Below the pieces are notes generated by a model. It was not told the origin of the DNA. It ran no database searches and was given only the letters and a program-made list of their open reading frames with translations. From the NCBI GenBank assembly GCA_944470555.2, contig OX104134.1:15355248-15419247 (forward strand): a DNA stretch of 64,000 nt. Reading direction: 5' to 3'. This document shows positions 38,430 through 50,832 of the stretch, piece after piece; the first letter of the stretch is position 1; each line of letters opens with the position of its first letter. The position numbers and the translations under genes were made by a program. The DNA comes from Heterobilharzia americana. Taxonomy: Eukaryota; Platyhelminthes; Trematoda; Strigeidida; Schistosomatidae.

Positions 38430-41330
38430 GTCGGTAGGACGTTTTATTCAGGTCGGCTTTATATATCATTCAGTAGTTAGCCGTTGCTCAATCTAAGACT
38501 AAAGAATAGCCTACCTAATCGGGAGTCTCTTCGCAGTCAGAGACTTCTACACCTCGCGGTCGACAGACTTGCATGCCACCTTTAGGTTAATAAATATGAC
38601 AAGTGTCGGCAATTGGCGGGTACGTATGCATGTTATATAATCTGTCAGTGTGAAAATACGATCGATGCACCCTCGTCCAGCTCTATCTGAAACCTGCCTG
38701 GTTTTCTCAAGCTCCAGTTAGGCGTTGGGTAACTCTGGAGCCTAGGATCTTGGACATAGTATTAGCCAAACTAATTCCCCTATGGCTGTCACAAGATTTC
38801 TTCCGCTCCTTAAAGACTGGAATGACCAGGGAAGTACATCAGTCCGACGGCACTACCTCTGATTTCCATACGCTACCTAGTAATCCTATCACCATAACTA
38901 GCATTTTCCTACATCTATCCTTGAAAACCTCAGATGACAAACTGTCAGGTCCTGATGCTTTGCATTGTTTCAGGTTTGATACAGCTTTCTCAGCTTCAAG
39001 GAGGGCCAGGGGACCGATATCTACGTCTCATTCAGGTTCAAACTGATTAGATGTTGGGCAACTGAAGCGTTATAGAGGACCAGCTGAACTGTGTTTCAAA
39101 GTGTTCTTCCCAGCATTCTTGCCACCCGTCCCGGGAGATCATCAGCGTTCGATTTCTTGTGGTGATGGTTTCACTAATCATTGTCCTCTTCATGCTGGTA
39201 TCTAAGGATACTTAAGTAGTTGGTAAGTGTTACCCAACGCTGACGTCATCTCCAGCACTTTCGCTCTCATCACCTACCATTGCTCACGAACGGTGCGAAG
39301 ACTACTGATAAACTTACGTTTAGGTTGCTCTGGCTCTACATTGTGATCAAGGTCAGTCAGCTGGGACTAGTCTTCGCGCGTCAGTCAGTTCAGATGACGT
39401 CACAGAAATCCAATGACTTTTGCTAATCTGCGTGTGTGGGTTACCAACCGTCTTTGCTGCCGTTTCTGCAGCAGACTTAATATCATGCCAAGTTTCCTCA
39501 AGATGAGTATTGCTGTCATGTTCAGATATATGCTTAGCTATATCTTCCCTAAATGCGTACTTCACGTTCTCATTTACGAGTCGACGATAGACAGGCTTTA
39601 CTATCGCCTGTCTCCTGAGACTAGTAAGGCGCAGACATCCACGAGACTATACTATCAAGTGGTCGGACTCCAAACCGGTACTGCAGAAAGAACGATAATC
39701 CTCCAGAAATCCTCTGTAACGACGGCTTACAGCAACGTCATCCATGTGTTTGCAGTTGGTTTGAAGTCGACGCATACTATGTGAGACGGTGTCTCTCCTT
39801 ATGTCTAAAGTTACTGCTGGTCAGAAACAAGTAATTGTCGGGACAAAAGTGTAACAGATGATCGCTGTTGTCGGTTTGTAGGCATGGGACTCAGTAAATA
39901 CTCCCACGATCCCTTTCCGATTGGCTCGGCTTCCCTACATTGGCGTTAAAGTCAACTGCTTAACGAATATATCTGAGCATTTTGCTTTCCGCAGCAAAAT
40001 TGACAGTCTTTCATAGAATTCATCCTTTGCATCATCCGAACTGCAATGGGTGGGTACGTAGGCGGAGGTGATGAATAGGCATCATTTGGTTTCACGATCC
40101 TTCATAGTCCTTACAGATATATTCAGTCAAACAGTACCAACACGTCTTTTGACTGGTATCCAGTCGACAAGCCCACTTTCTACTTTACAACTCAGTGCTA
40201 TGCCCACACCGAGTCCACGAGATCTAGCCATTGGGTTTCCGAGTACTTTGAAGATTCACTATTATGACCAGGTGAGGTCAATTTAATAACCACACTCGGG
40301 TTCTGCATATATGTTTCAGAGATACACCATACACCCATGGCTAGAGAATCCGGAGCTTTGGCGAGTTATACTTGCTGTCCGACTTAGCATAAAGTTTGGA
40401 CGTAGAAAACTTCTATATGAAACCGATGGTGGAGTCTTAAGAGACTAGGAATGAGGTTTTGATGGTTTCGGCCGTTCGCAAAGGTTGCAGAGTGAGAGGT
40501 TGGGTAAGGCGTAAGGGGCTCAATACTAGTATCAAAAGGTGAAGGTAAAGGAGACAGAGTTGAGGAGGATAAACCATGTTTGAAGCCTGCAGACGGTCGA
40601 CAGTATTTGGCTGCCGACACCGTGCAAGGTTATTTATTCTCAAGGTCCTTAAGGGATAAAAGTGAAAAGATTCGTGTGACCGCAGAGCCCATAGGACATC
40701 TGCTTGAGGCCTGTCACGCACAGCCTTTTGTGCGATGTTTTGAGTTTCGGTTGTTCTGACGCCGGATAGACAGAAACCATGCTGCCAGCACTGGAAGACC
40801 ATAAGGCAAGGTGGAGTGTGGTATCTTTCAGACCGACCTTCTTTAGTCCCCCCTTTCACTGGGAAGGCAACATCAGCATGGCACTCCTGGTCATTTAAGG
40901 GAAACACCTTACTGGTCACACCCCATCCAGCTAGTGGCAGTACTTCACTCCCAGACCCTCATCATAGAGTAATAATTCGCAATACAACGGTAACTTTTCC
41001 TCTATCCAACAGATTCTTCCGGCATGGCAGCGCCCCAAAGGAACACGATTTTTCACCAGCATAGCTCCTTGGGTCGATGTGATATGCAAGCTCGACCACC
41101 ACGTCAATGAAGCATCTATTGACCGAGTTGCTTGTCAACTGTGCTTTTTGATTCCTTAGCAAAAAACTACTGCCACATTTCAAGACTTTCAGCTTTGTGG
41201 TAAGAGTGCGGAAGTGAAACTAGTACCAAATAGGTGAACAATCCACTTCAGGGGCTTAGTGGATTTCTGCGCACCGGACCGTGAATAGAACTCATTGTAC
41301 AAGAACCAACGACACTATTTGGTTGCCTAA
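38430..41330 (-). mobile_element. LINE C copy C5, degenerate
   Basis: On the minus strand, 5' untranslated/endonuclease-like sequence (about 41,300-39,850) is followed by a pre-RT linker (39,353-39,565: SNTHLEETWHDIKSAAETAA and SSELTDARRLVPAD), a region matching LSGPDALHC (about 38,940) and RT start ENQAGFR (about 38,690). Domain order and linker sequence match C1. Many stops; no active-site box seen. The right edge near 41,330 carries a D1-type repeat. Confidence 0.62.
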
Positions 41331-41400
41331 ACCTAGGTAGATTAAGAGCAATTTAAATTCATAACTTAATGATCAGGAAAACCAAACACCTTCACCAGCA
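41290..41400 (+). repeat. dispersed repeat D1, copy 3
   Basis: GACACTATTTGGTTGCCTAAACCTAGGTAGATTAAG matches the copies at 21,206 and 26,767. Confidence 0.4.
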
Positions 41401-42190
41401 CGTATCAGTCTCTAATTACATTAACCAAAGGTATTAGAAATTCATCACTCGACAATTAGTAAACATACTCCATTGTCACGAAAAAAACAAGCAACTGAAC
41501 CACAATCAGTTCCCTTTTCCGGTCGCCTGGCTATGTAAAATCACCGAATTACATAGTGTCACACCGCTACCAAAATATTACGAAGCAGTGAACCTAATAC
41601 CACTTCATAAATCCATCTAAGTAACGAATACAGCAACGGCTTCTAACTACCAAACTATATCAATCCACCTACAAACCAACTCTCCTGACAACCTGAAATG
41701 CTTCTCTCATCTGGTTGAATAAACTTAACTCATTTCTATCTGATACAAATTTGTGAACTAGGATATGAATTAAACTGTGTGAGTTCACGCTACCTTCATC
41801 TACTCAACATACACGATGAAAGTTTAGCAACGAGATTATTACACCAATCCTTACTTCGACAAAAGCTTCTTGTGATACCATCCTATCTTCACAGAGACAT
41901 TTTACATCTTAAAAGCAACAGCAAAAACAGTGAAGCTGACTCATTGTGTTAGATACTCGATTTTCAATCGATGAGTAACGACTTCGAAACCCGCTCTAAC
42001 GTCTGCACAGCTAGTATCGCAGGTCCGTATAATGAGCTTGGTTCATTGCTTGCTGTAAGAACGTGCACGTGGCTACTGGGTAGCATTTTGACTTTTTCGA
42101 AAACTTTCAGATACTGATGCATTCTTCTTTCAGAATCCGCAATGTGTAAGTTAGCTACAATGGTACGTGAGCTATGGCCATCAAGATCGT
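41400..42190. other. no recognised feature (jun intron 1)
   Basis: AT-rich sequence with no open frame of note. Confidence 0.4.
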
Positions 42191-42193
42191 CCA

Positions 42194-42195
<2 letters not shown>

Positions 42196-42267
<72 letters not shown>

Positions 42268-42316
42268 GGAATTCCAATTCAAATAAATGACTGGCTGACT
42301 GACTGACTGACTGACA
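42196..42316. repeat. (TA)n and (TGAC)n microsatellites, followed by D2 repeat
   Basis: About 34 TA units (42,196-42,264) are followed, 20 bases later, by roughly seven TGAC units (42,288-42,316). A D2-type repeat begins at about 42,325 (ACTTCATATAGATGTATCGG). Confidence 0.9.
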
Positions 42317-42399
42317 AAATAAACGTAGAACTTCATATAGATGTATCGGCTCAAGTTGTTACACTTTACACTTGAAACAAATGGTAAGATCTTGCGTGA

Positions 42400-44694
42400 T
42401 GTCAATCCTAGCCACTTAGAGCACATAAAATTATCCGCATCTTGTTGTCCCATCTTAGACCTGAAGCAGACAACGCCAAACAATAATCAAGTCAATTTTT
42501 AATGCTTTCAGCGGTGGAAATTAAAGTCACCATTTAAGCAGAATGCAAAATGAAAAAACGAAGCAGAGAGCAGTAAACCTTTAAGTTGTCTCTGCCAGAA
42601 CAATAAGTTTGAAAGCTCAGTATATGAAGTGAGGTAGCTACTTGTCATATAAACACGTTATTGTACGATCAATATCCAAATTTAACAAAACCCGATCAGA
42701 ACTGTGAAAATAATTAAGCTAATGAGGATGGTAAGAAAGTTGTGAACTAACCGTTAAAATGGCTTTAAGTTAAGCGAAATTTAGACTCACTACTCACACT
42801 TATTTTGGACTGAATATGGATGAAACTCGAGGTCTTGCACTGAACTATAAGCTACACGTATTGTTAGTGATACTCTCCAGTTGTCCGAATCCCGGTAAGT
42901 GGAATAAGGTTAAGACTCGTAAATCGATTATTGAAAGCTGTAGCCTGAGACAATTGGGGTACAATTACGCCAGAAAAACCGTTGCATATATCTGGAACAG
43001 GCGTATTTACATGGATAATTTTACCGTTCCTGACAAAAAAGGGAAGGGACTAGAACTATAAAAACCAAGTGAGAAAGTTGTCAATAAACTGATACGACTA
43101 TGGGCAATAAATTACGCTCGTAATACCAACCAGTGAACAGTACTTTTCTCCCTTGGTATATGTAACAAAAAAACAGGGACCGGTCCATAAGCTACCGATG
43201 TGTGGGTTGCTAATGCTCCTCGATTGACCACTTACAAACATTTTGAGGAGTGTGAAAGTAAAACAAAACCAGTAGTAAAAAAATGACCAGACCCCAAGAT
43301 ATCGACAGAGCCTGTTATAAATGGTGAAAAACTTACAGGTTAAAATGGAACTTAACTTGATTAGCTGTTCGAAAGTGGGAGAGTACCTCAAAATAGTGAA
43401 CGCCACGAAATATATCAGAATAGGTCTAGATACAAACTCAGTGAAACCAACCAACTACTACTCAGTATTCAGTGTAAATGTTGACAACTTCATTCACTTC
43501 TGTGCCAGGTTCCATAGTGATTTAACTGTCTCGGTACCTGGTGCGCTCACAAACTACCTCGACAATGATAAAAACAGATAATGAAATAAAGTGCCAATAT
43601 ATGTATATATAAACTCCATAGTGTATTGTACGAATAGTTACGTCGTGCACTTGAAACAGTCAACTGAGAAAGATCACAACCCTTCTAGATGATTACTTTA
43701 AACTTATGATTCCATTTTACCGTACAACCTATTGAACTAACCAATGGCCTGGGATAAAAGAAAAAATTATTGAAGCGATCGATTCAGACTAACAGTATGA
43801 ATAAAATATTACTATAGTGGTTGCCAAAGCGTTAAACAATAGGGAACCACTAACGTAAAAGCCATGTTGAAGGGGAAAATGATGCACACTTTAAATAAGA
43901 TTTTCAGTAACAATAGGAGTGCAAGATTCTTAAGTAACGAGTAACTTATGACAATAGAGAACAGACATTATCAGCGGTCTTTTATGAATAGTTAGATGTT
44001 GACAAGCAAAGACAGACTCCCTTAACACTGTAAAAGAAGTAACAGATAACCGAATTATTTGAGCATGCAATGAGCCACTCACTACGGTTGAAAATGCAAA
44101 CATTTACCACAAAGCAAAGTACTCATGAAAAATGGGTCAGAAATACATTCGAGATACGCCACATACGATCACTTACTGCATCAACAATGAAACATTCGTT
44201 GTAGGGTTTTATGACATAACAAACTGCACGATCCTATAAACCAATGAAATACTTCACGCTACTCCCCATCGAAACATTACATTGTTTAACATACTCTTGG
44301 TTTGTATTTGCACTGTTTGTCAGATGGAGCTCGAATTTTACAGAACCCAATAAGGCTAGAAAAAATGACGAGTTCCAGACACAGAGTACAGTGACTATTC
44401 GTACTACTAAAGTACAGCTGACTGTGTAAACTGGCTAGTAGCTATAGGATTCCCATATCAATAATATGGTCATCACAAATTAGTTTTACAGAATTCGCAA
44501 AAAAAAAAGTCAGATTCCTAATTCACCATCAAGATACCATGAGTTAACATAGCAGATCAAGATGTAGCTCTTAAGGGAGGAATACAAGATTGGAAAAGCC
44601 ATTAATAAATACACATTCTGGACACGTATTCTAATACTGGAAATAATGCACAAAATTGTTACCTCTAGCACAAAATAAGATAACTTGGACTTAC
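42400..44694. other. jun intron 1, 5' part; no recognised element
   Basis: AT-rich. Open frames at 42,816-43,061 and 43,321-43,581 on the plus strand have no motif and oppose jun; I regard them as chance. Confidence 0.4.
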
Positions 44695-45062
44695 TCAGCG
44701 AATTGTTCCTGGTCCTCTGTTATATTATTTGGATTTAAAAAGCTGGTAGGTGTGACTGGCGTCGAACCATTGTTACCGAGATTTCCAAGAAGTTTCTCGA
44801 ACTCTGCCGTGTCCACACCCCTTGCCGTCCAGGACTGATAGCAACCCTCCTGAGACACCCCACCACGAAATGACAGGGAGCTTTTGAATTCCGGATGATT
44901 ATTCGACAAACATAATCCTAAGCTAGTTGGCCTGCTAGGTGACTGCATGATGTTAGAGATGTCGGTGCCAGCATATTGTGTAATCACATGCAAAGGCCCA
45001 GTAGATGTTACAACTTCATTATTATTTGGAGCAAATGACTCGTCACATTTGCTATCTGGCAT
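44695..45062 (-). CDS. jun: jun exon 1: N-terminal activation region
   Basis: Codes for residues 1-122 plus two bases of codon 123. The start at 45,062 is preceded two codons upstream by an in-frame TGA, which favours it. Residues 85-123 match the Jun activation region: the stretch EFEKLLGNLGNNGSTPVTPT is followed by SFLNPNNITEDQEQFA. The two Thr-Pro sites (about residues 101 and 104) correspond to the Thr-Pro JNK sites of vertebrate c-Jun. The Ser-Pro that precedes the ELERL-like segment in c-Jun is replaced here by DTAEF, so that phosphosite looks lost. A separate Ser-Pro lies near residue 41. The exon ends GCTGA followed by GTAAGTCC, a consensus donor, leaving phase 2. Joined to exon 2 it continues as FADNFSRTLNKV, which parallels the Jun FAEGF..AL helix. 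Confidence 0.88.
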
Positions 45063-46009
45063 TGGAAATCACCTGTCATCGAAGATCAAAAATACTCCCG
45101 GTCGCAGCAACACACAAAGGAAGCGCTTTGTGCGCACAAGGACAAACTGTACGCACCTCAATAAGAACGATGAGTCAGCGTCTGTAGGACCAGCCAATAG
45201 GAAGAAGAGAAACTCTTGAGTTTACTAACTAGTCACTAATTTAAACAAACTCACATTAACTCATGTAACAGCAACAAAAACACCTAAAATTTTCAAAAGC
45301 ATACAATTAACATGTGAAACTGCAATGTCTTTGGTCTCTTTCGGTAAGCAATAAGATATGACACCAAGTGCTGTGATAGCCAACCTCCATATCATCACCT
45401 AGAAATAGTTTTATGATTAAAACCATGATTATTTTTGTTTCCATCGTCAGTGATTTACCTATAATACAGTCTTAGCAAGTGATTTGAAGTCGGGAGCTAT
45501 GCGGTTTGATGCGCTCATAATCTCTAAGTCAAGGTTCGTGACTTTCAATGATATGGTGGTGAACAGTTTCCACTGTAATATTTTCCCCTTTGTTAAGAGT
45601 GGTTAATCGAACAACACCTGCACGCATGTTAAGCGTGATCATTCGGGAGAGACAATGATAGCTAATTTAGCCTTCAGCATGAGTGCGGATAGTCATAGTT
45701 TTATTGTATCATTGGAGATAATAAGAATTTTCCATAGTTGGTGAATACAAAATTTGTTTGAAATCTAAGCACCAGGATTCACATATACTTGATACTTAGG
45801 TGCAGATTGATACCAGGTAACAATGGTTTCGTCACCAAAATGGCCCTCAAGCCGATTTATTTGAGGGCACTACTGTATCACACTAACACTCATGACCCGG
45901 AATGCAGATACTCCATTGGCCAAGCTAATGCACACTGAAGGCCAAGTTTTAAAGGGAATAAACACTGTTTATGAAAAACCACAGTCTGAACAAAGAATAT
46001 TCTTTTCAA
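45063..46009. other. jun upstream sequence
   Basis: Presumed jun 5' untranslated and promoter-proximal region on the minus strand. TGATGACAG at about 45,070 could be a splice acceptor for a 5' untranslated exon further right. No core promoter motif could be called. Confidence 0.35.
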
Positions 46010-46310
46010 CAAATTTCCTTCAGGTTCTACAATTGTAAAATGCATTTGTACAGAGTAAAAGATAAGCTATTTCGCGCACCGGTACTTTCCAAAATAAAGT
46101 GACACTTAGGGATTGTAAGGAATCCAATTTTATCTTTAAAATTAGACAATATTGGGATGATACGCATACGCGAGAATAGTATGTCGGTGAACATGATGTT
46201 AGCGGACAAGTTAGCAGGTGTGACCTTAAGTTTGCTGAGGGTCAAGGGAGAAGTAACGCTAAGACATGTCCTTTCTGAATGCAGAGTTCCGGTTCAACCT
46301 GTCTACTATT
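46010..46310 (-). mobile_element. Penelope-like 3' fragment P2
   Basis: CAGGTTCTACAATTGTAAAATGCATTTGTACAG through CTGAGGGTCAAGGGAGAAGTAACGC and CTTTCTGAATGCAGAGTTC parallels the 3' part of P1 at 30,945-31,200. The end of the element coding region and its 3' sequence are retained; the GIY-YIG core is missing. Confidence 0.6.
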
Positions 46311-48750
46311 AATAATAATATACTTCGAATAGTGGGTTAGACAAACACATGCAATTTTTACAGGCAATACCTGGATATTACTTCTTCCAATGAAGCTGAA
46401 AAAGTTTAGAGGGGAACATTCATCGTACCCTACAAAATCTAGTGGAATGAGCGATTGTTTGGAGATCGCTGGTCACAAATATTGGGTAAAAGCCATATCG
46501 TTAAACAGCAGCAGTGGGAAGTAATACGCTATACTCACCCGGCCATAGTGAGCCATATAATAGATAAGAGTATACTGCATATCGAATGTTGGGCACAAAT
46601 AAAGCCGAAGATTTGTGAGTATTCAACAAACTTGCGCTGTCTGCAGATGGCATACGAAACTAGAGCTCAAATGCTGAGATGGACTGGAGAGAAAGTTGGG
46701 TCTAGTGTTGTATGGTGTCGCATAGAGTGTAGCAATTGTCTAGGCCCATAATGTTTCAAACAGTCATTTAAATAAATTAGGCCAAAGATGCAATTCCACT
46801 CGGCTGCTATCATAATATTAAAGTGGGGAATGTATGAGGTTTCTCCGCCAAACCATTCAATAAAACTTCAAGGTCGTCGCTTCGTGCGAGGTCATCTCGG
46901 TTAGCTTTGTTCCCATGTGAGTGGTTGTTAGGAGTCGAAGAACTTGCGCGCTTGGACGCAAACACCATTCATTATCCCAGACCCCATATCAGTTGCAGAA
47001 ATAAATTCTGGGGGGAGTTTAGGCTGGGATGAACTGTCCTCCGGTTTCTCACATCTCTAGGTGGTAAAAGCAATAGTTCGCACATGACGGATAGAATTTC
47101 GGTGCTGAGTGTGCGCTGTTTTTATCCACCGTTATAAGCTGCATATCGGATGAGAAGGTGAAACAGAGAATCATGAGAAGTGGGGTTAGTTGTCTAAGAA
47201 TTTGGAGGAGTAGCATTGAAGACTAGAGTATTTAAAGTGGAAACGAGGAATGAGGGGCTACATAGTTTGATATTCTGCTCATAGGATAACGTTGGAGTTG
47301 TGCATAGTACACCTCTTACATCCAAGTTTAAGTTGTATTACAAGTACCTGAAGATGGTGACCTTGTTTTGCATTTGGGCACCAGTAAGAACCTTGATATG
47401 CATGTGTAGGGCTGCGGGAATACAGTTACCGCGATCTCAAGGGAGGGAGGGTGTGAGGCGTATACTGGCTGTAATGACCTCAGACGAGGGTGGTTTCCAT
47501 AAGTCCCCACCATCAGATATGCCATCTAATGCTGTTGAACATTTATGCACTATCTTAGTCCATCACTACCTCGCTCGTGCCATGTGCTGTCATTACTTTC
47601 CCCTGCTTAGCCTCTGCCTTCCTTGCTAACCGTGGCGGTACGGCCGACATGGGGGAGGCTAGGGGTTGTTGCACCGGTCATCAGGTACCCGACGTCACTC
47701 ATAGTCTTTGTTATACTGTCAACATACATCCGGCGACCTCATAGGCTTTTGGCCGTCTCACAGATAGGGGTGGTTTCTACAAGTCCCCGCCCTCAGATCT
47801 GCCACCTCAAATTGTTAAGTTGTTTTATATTTTGAATCATCCTACGACCCGCCACCAACACTTTCATATTATGCACTATCATGGAACTTCTTTTGGTGAA
47901 ACCTCTTTTCCTTTTACCAATCGCAGGGAAACCTATGATCACTACACGTTCACCCTAGTATTATAGGGGTATGCGGGTACTTATTCAACAAGATATGCAT
48001 AGGGCGAGACAACAGTCAGAGAAATATGAGCGCTAGTTGCGATAGGCTGAATTTATTTACCTGGAGTGAGGAGCGAAAGATCTATTTTTCGGGGTTCAGA
48101 ATGGAAAAGGTGTTAAATCGAGAGATCGATTAGGTTTGGAAGAAATGGAAGTTACCTCAGGGTAGCTACACAGTTTACTGTTGCAAATCGCGCCACACTG
48201 CACGCGGCGCTTCGTGTCTACTCTACGCCAGCTGTTTTATTGTGCGCTTAGTCTTTGACATGATATACCAATGTTCTTACCATGTAAGTCTCCCTTGGGT
48301 CTATGCACCAGTAGCGTCATTGTAAGTGGTATCACTGTTTATGAATTGGCTGTCGACGAATAGGTGAGAATTGTCAGGTAAGGGGAACTCATTAAGTAAG
48401 CGTTGAAACTGGCTGAGAGATCAGCATGCTCGTATAGAAGAGAGAAGTTTGTTCCGCGGCGTACTGTATTGCGTAGTTAAAAACCTACATTTAGGTTCTG
48501 AGCGATACCTATTTGTAAAAATGATGTGTTTGCTATTAAGGAGACTATATGCCGGTGTTGATTTAGAAGTGATACCACAGTTCATCTTAGATTTGTCAAA
48601 TGAAAGACGAAAAAGAAAGGTTAAGTTGAGCTTCAGGTGTCTCAGCCAGAGTGATCTAGTTCTAGGTTTTTGCGCCTTACTTAGTAAGGAAGTCCTCCGT
48701 TATGTATAGGTAGGCACCGGGTAAAGTTTCGCTGGATGTTCTCGACTCAA
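46311..48750. other. unclassified region with an internal duplicated motif
   Basis: No gene recognised. The 98-codon open frame at 46,455-46,751 has no motif. GGGTGGTTTCCATAAGTCCCCACCATCAGATATGCCATCTAA near 47,490 is repeated with changes near 47,768 (GGGTGGTTTCTACAAGTCCCCGCCCTCAGATCTGCCACCTCAA), in the same orientation and about 280 bp apart. The segment may be the 5' end of an element I cannot name. Confidence 0.4.
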
Positions 48751-48769
48751 ATTCTATCGGACGCTTCTT

Positions 48770-50815
48770 ATTATCACAGAAAACCGCGCAATACACTTAT
48801 ATTGGGCAAACCATAACTTTGTGTAGCATAAGTTTTGCCTTAGGTGTGAGTTTGCTTCTGTGAAGAAGACCTGTGAGTCTTTTTTCTTTGGAAACAACTG
48901 AATCTCTACCCTGTAATAGTCCGGCTCCTGCAGTAATTGATGACGAGGCTTTTTACAATGTGAATATCTATAGTGGGGTGTCACCCAGGTGTAGTGCCAC
49001 TTCTGGCTTAGATTTGTTGAGATGGATGATGCCACTTGTATTTGGGTTTAAAGGGACCTACCGGGTCACGCTCCGTCTGAATATTCTCTTCACACCACCT
49101 TGTATTTGAGAGAAACCTCTTGCAACTGCCACGCAGTGAAATCTGTAGACTATCTTCAAGCCATCTGGGTAAAGGTTAGGTGTGTCATACGTGGTACAGA
49201 CCCAAGTATGGGTTACGTAGATTGGAAAAAGTAACGGCCGTAGTACACTACTTTGGACGACATCGCTTTGCATAGTTTAGGGAAGGAGTAGCAATTAGTG
49301 AATTTCACCACTTGGGAGTGACCCTTTAAGGATGTTCTAAGCAAGGACGATAACGGGTCTTGAAAACCATATGATTTCAACTCAGTGACTAAATTTTTGT
49401 GAGGCACCTTATCGAATGCTTGCTCGAAGTCTAAGAAGAGGGTAGTTAGAAATGGGCCTTGGCCACGCCAGCATGTAACACGGTTTGGATGGCCAAAACA
49501 GTGGGCAGCGCAAGACCAGCCGTTCAAGAATCCATGCTGTGCTGGAGAGAGTAACTGGTCTGTTGTCAGCAACTTCGTTCGTAGTCACCCTTTCCATAAC
49601 CCTGGATTCTGCTGGCGTGATGCTCAAAAGTCGGTAGTTTCGTGCACTGGACGTTGGTCCATATTTACGCGCGGGATATAAGTACGACAGCTTCCAGCTC
49701 TCAGGGTAGTTGCCCCTAGAGAAGGACATAGTGAAGAGCCTCATTCTTTGCATCTGCTGTAAAGTATTTTCTTGTTCATTTCACAAGTTGTGGAGTCTTC
49801 CGACGATTTTAGTAGAATTTAATGACCTCCCTTCCATATCATTCAGGATCAGTGAAATATTGTAGACTTCCCTATATATATCAGTGTGGTGATGCCCGTA
49901 AACTGGCCTCCCATATGACAAATTACCAATACGAGAATGAAATATTTATTTATTTATCATTTGTCGATGTTGACCGCGTATCCATGACTTTTGTTTTGTC
50001 CTCGTGCGCAGGGAAGTTGACAAAACGACAAATGAACAGCTCACGGACTTGTGGCTGATCGTCTTGGAGGTCCCCTTTGTCCAGCAATAAACTGGGAGCG
50101 TCATTTCTGGAGGTACTTGTCCGGGTTTCCAACGGTCTCATTAGTGCTTCTGTATTACTAGTTTTGTTGCAGTAAATGCGTTTTATTTCAACGGCTTTCG
50201 GTGCCTCTTCTACCTGAAATATGTTGTACTTGTTTCGAGCGTAATAAGCTGTGAAAAGTCACTGGACTTATAGAACTCTGTGGCATGGTTACGCATGCAG
50301 CTGCATACTTTCACTGGTGTAAATTTAACTTTGTTTTCTTAGTTTCTCCTTGGAGCTTCAGGGTAATATAGTCTTAGGCTATGCCCATACATTCATAGAG
50401 TAGATCACAGAGTTCCTTGGCTGGACTGCTGGAAAGTAGGGGCTCCAATCTAGGCAGCGCAGAAACAGTTGTAGTTCGTTTCATCTAGCATACCCGTAGT
50501 TTCTAGATGAAATCGTTCCCGTCTTTTGGGCTAATTTTGCGCTAGACACGCTAACTTACCCATGTACTATTTCTTTGACTGCTACCTTGGAACTATGTAA
50601 GTAATTGGAGCTCTCTTGGTGTGGTCCCACTTGCGAAGACTTGGTCCAGGGCACCGTCGTACCCGGGAGGGTGTTTCACATATTGTTTCCGACATTACTG
50701 CAGGAATGCCTGCACATCTATCAGGGCGTTTCCGATAGCTGGTTGATTGCCAAGCTGCATCTAGCTTGTTAAAGTCACCACACATAATTTTCGCCGTGTG
50801 TGGTTGTAACGCCAC
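48770..50815 (-). mobile_element. CR1-like LINE R1, degenerate
   Basis: On the minus strand: an endonuclease piece, KIMCGDFNKLDAAWQ (50,582-50,815); a pre-RT segment, APSLLLDKGDLQDDQ and RELFICRFVNFPAHED (49,950-50,141); and RT, PESWKLSYLYPARKYGP, SARNYRLLSITPAESRVMER (49,409-49,753), SPAQHGFLNGWSC and FLDFEQAFDKVPHKNLVTEL (49,213-49,572). QSSVLRPLLFPIYV near 49,250 corresponds to the GSVLGPLLFLIYI motif. Frames change repeatedly. The order and motifs are those of CR1/Jockey-type LINEs. Confidence 0.78.
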
Positions 50816-50832
50816 ACAGGCGAAAGCGCTTG

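Larger units (their letters stand above)
27630..44694 (-). other. jun: jun intron 1 (about 17.1 kb)
   Basis: Begins GTAAGTCC at 44,694 and ends CGCTTTAG at 27,630. It contains, from its 3' side, hammerhead repeat H4, LINE C4, Penelope-like P1, LINE A2 with LINE B1 nested in it, Penelope-like P3 with LINE B2 nested in it, LINE C5, and a (TA)n tract. About half or more of the intron is recognisable retroelement sequence. Confidence 0.8.
10923..45062 (-). other. jun: jun gene span (Jun/AP-1 transcription factor, 5 coding exons)
   Basis: This entry joins the five exons listed separately. Jun proteins are nuclear bZIP factors that dimerise with Fos, ATF or Jun partners on AP-1/CRE sites and are activated by JNK-type kinases (family knowledge). 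The link rests on three observations. Exon 1 has the Jun motif TPTSFLNPNNITEDQEQFA. The last exon has a Jun-like basic region, RNRVAARRCRERK. Every exon boundary keeps reading phase (2, 2, 1, 0). With a 35-bp micro-intron the coding length is 2,811 nt (936 residues plus stop). Human c-Jun is about 330 residues, so most of the protein is extra Ser/Asn/Thr-rich sequence. No promoter or transcription start could be identified. A further 5' untranslated exon is possible. I am sure of the Jun identity and fairly sure of the exon set. Confidence 0.85.

Noticed and set aside
42196..42264. (TA)n tract as a TATA-type promoter
   Set aside because: A simple microsatellite in an intron; length and regularity are not those of a core promoter.
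43321..43581. 86-codon plus-strand open frame in jun intron 1
   Set aside because: No motif and antisense to the host gene.
46455..46751. 98-codon plus-strand open frame
   Set aside because: No motif and no neighbouring exon signals; composition not distinctive.
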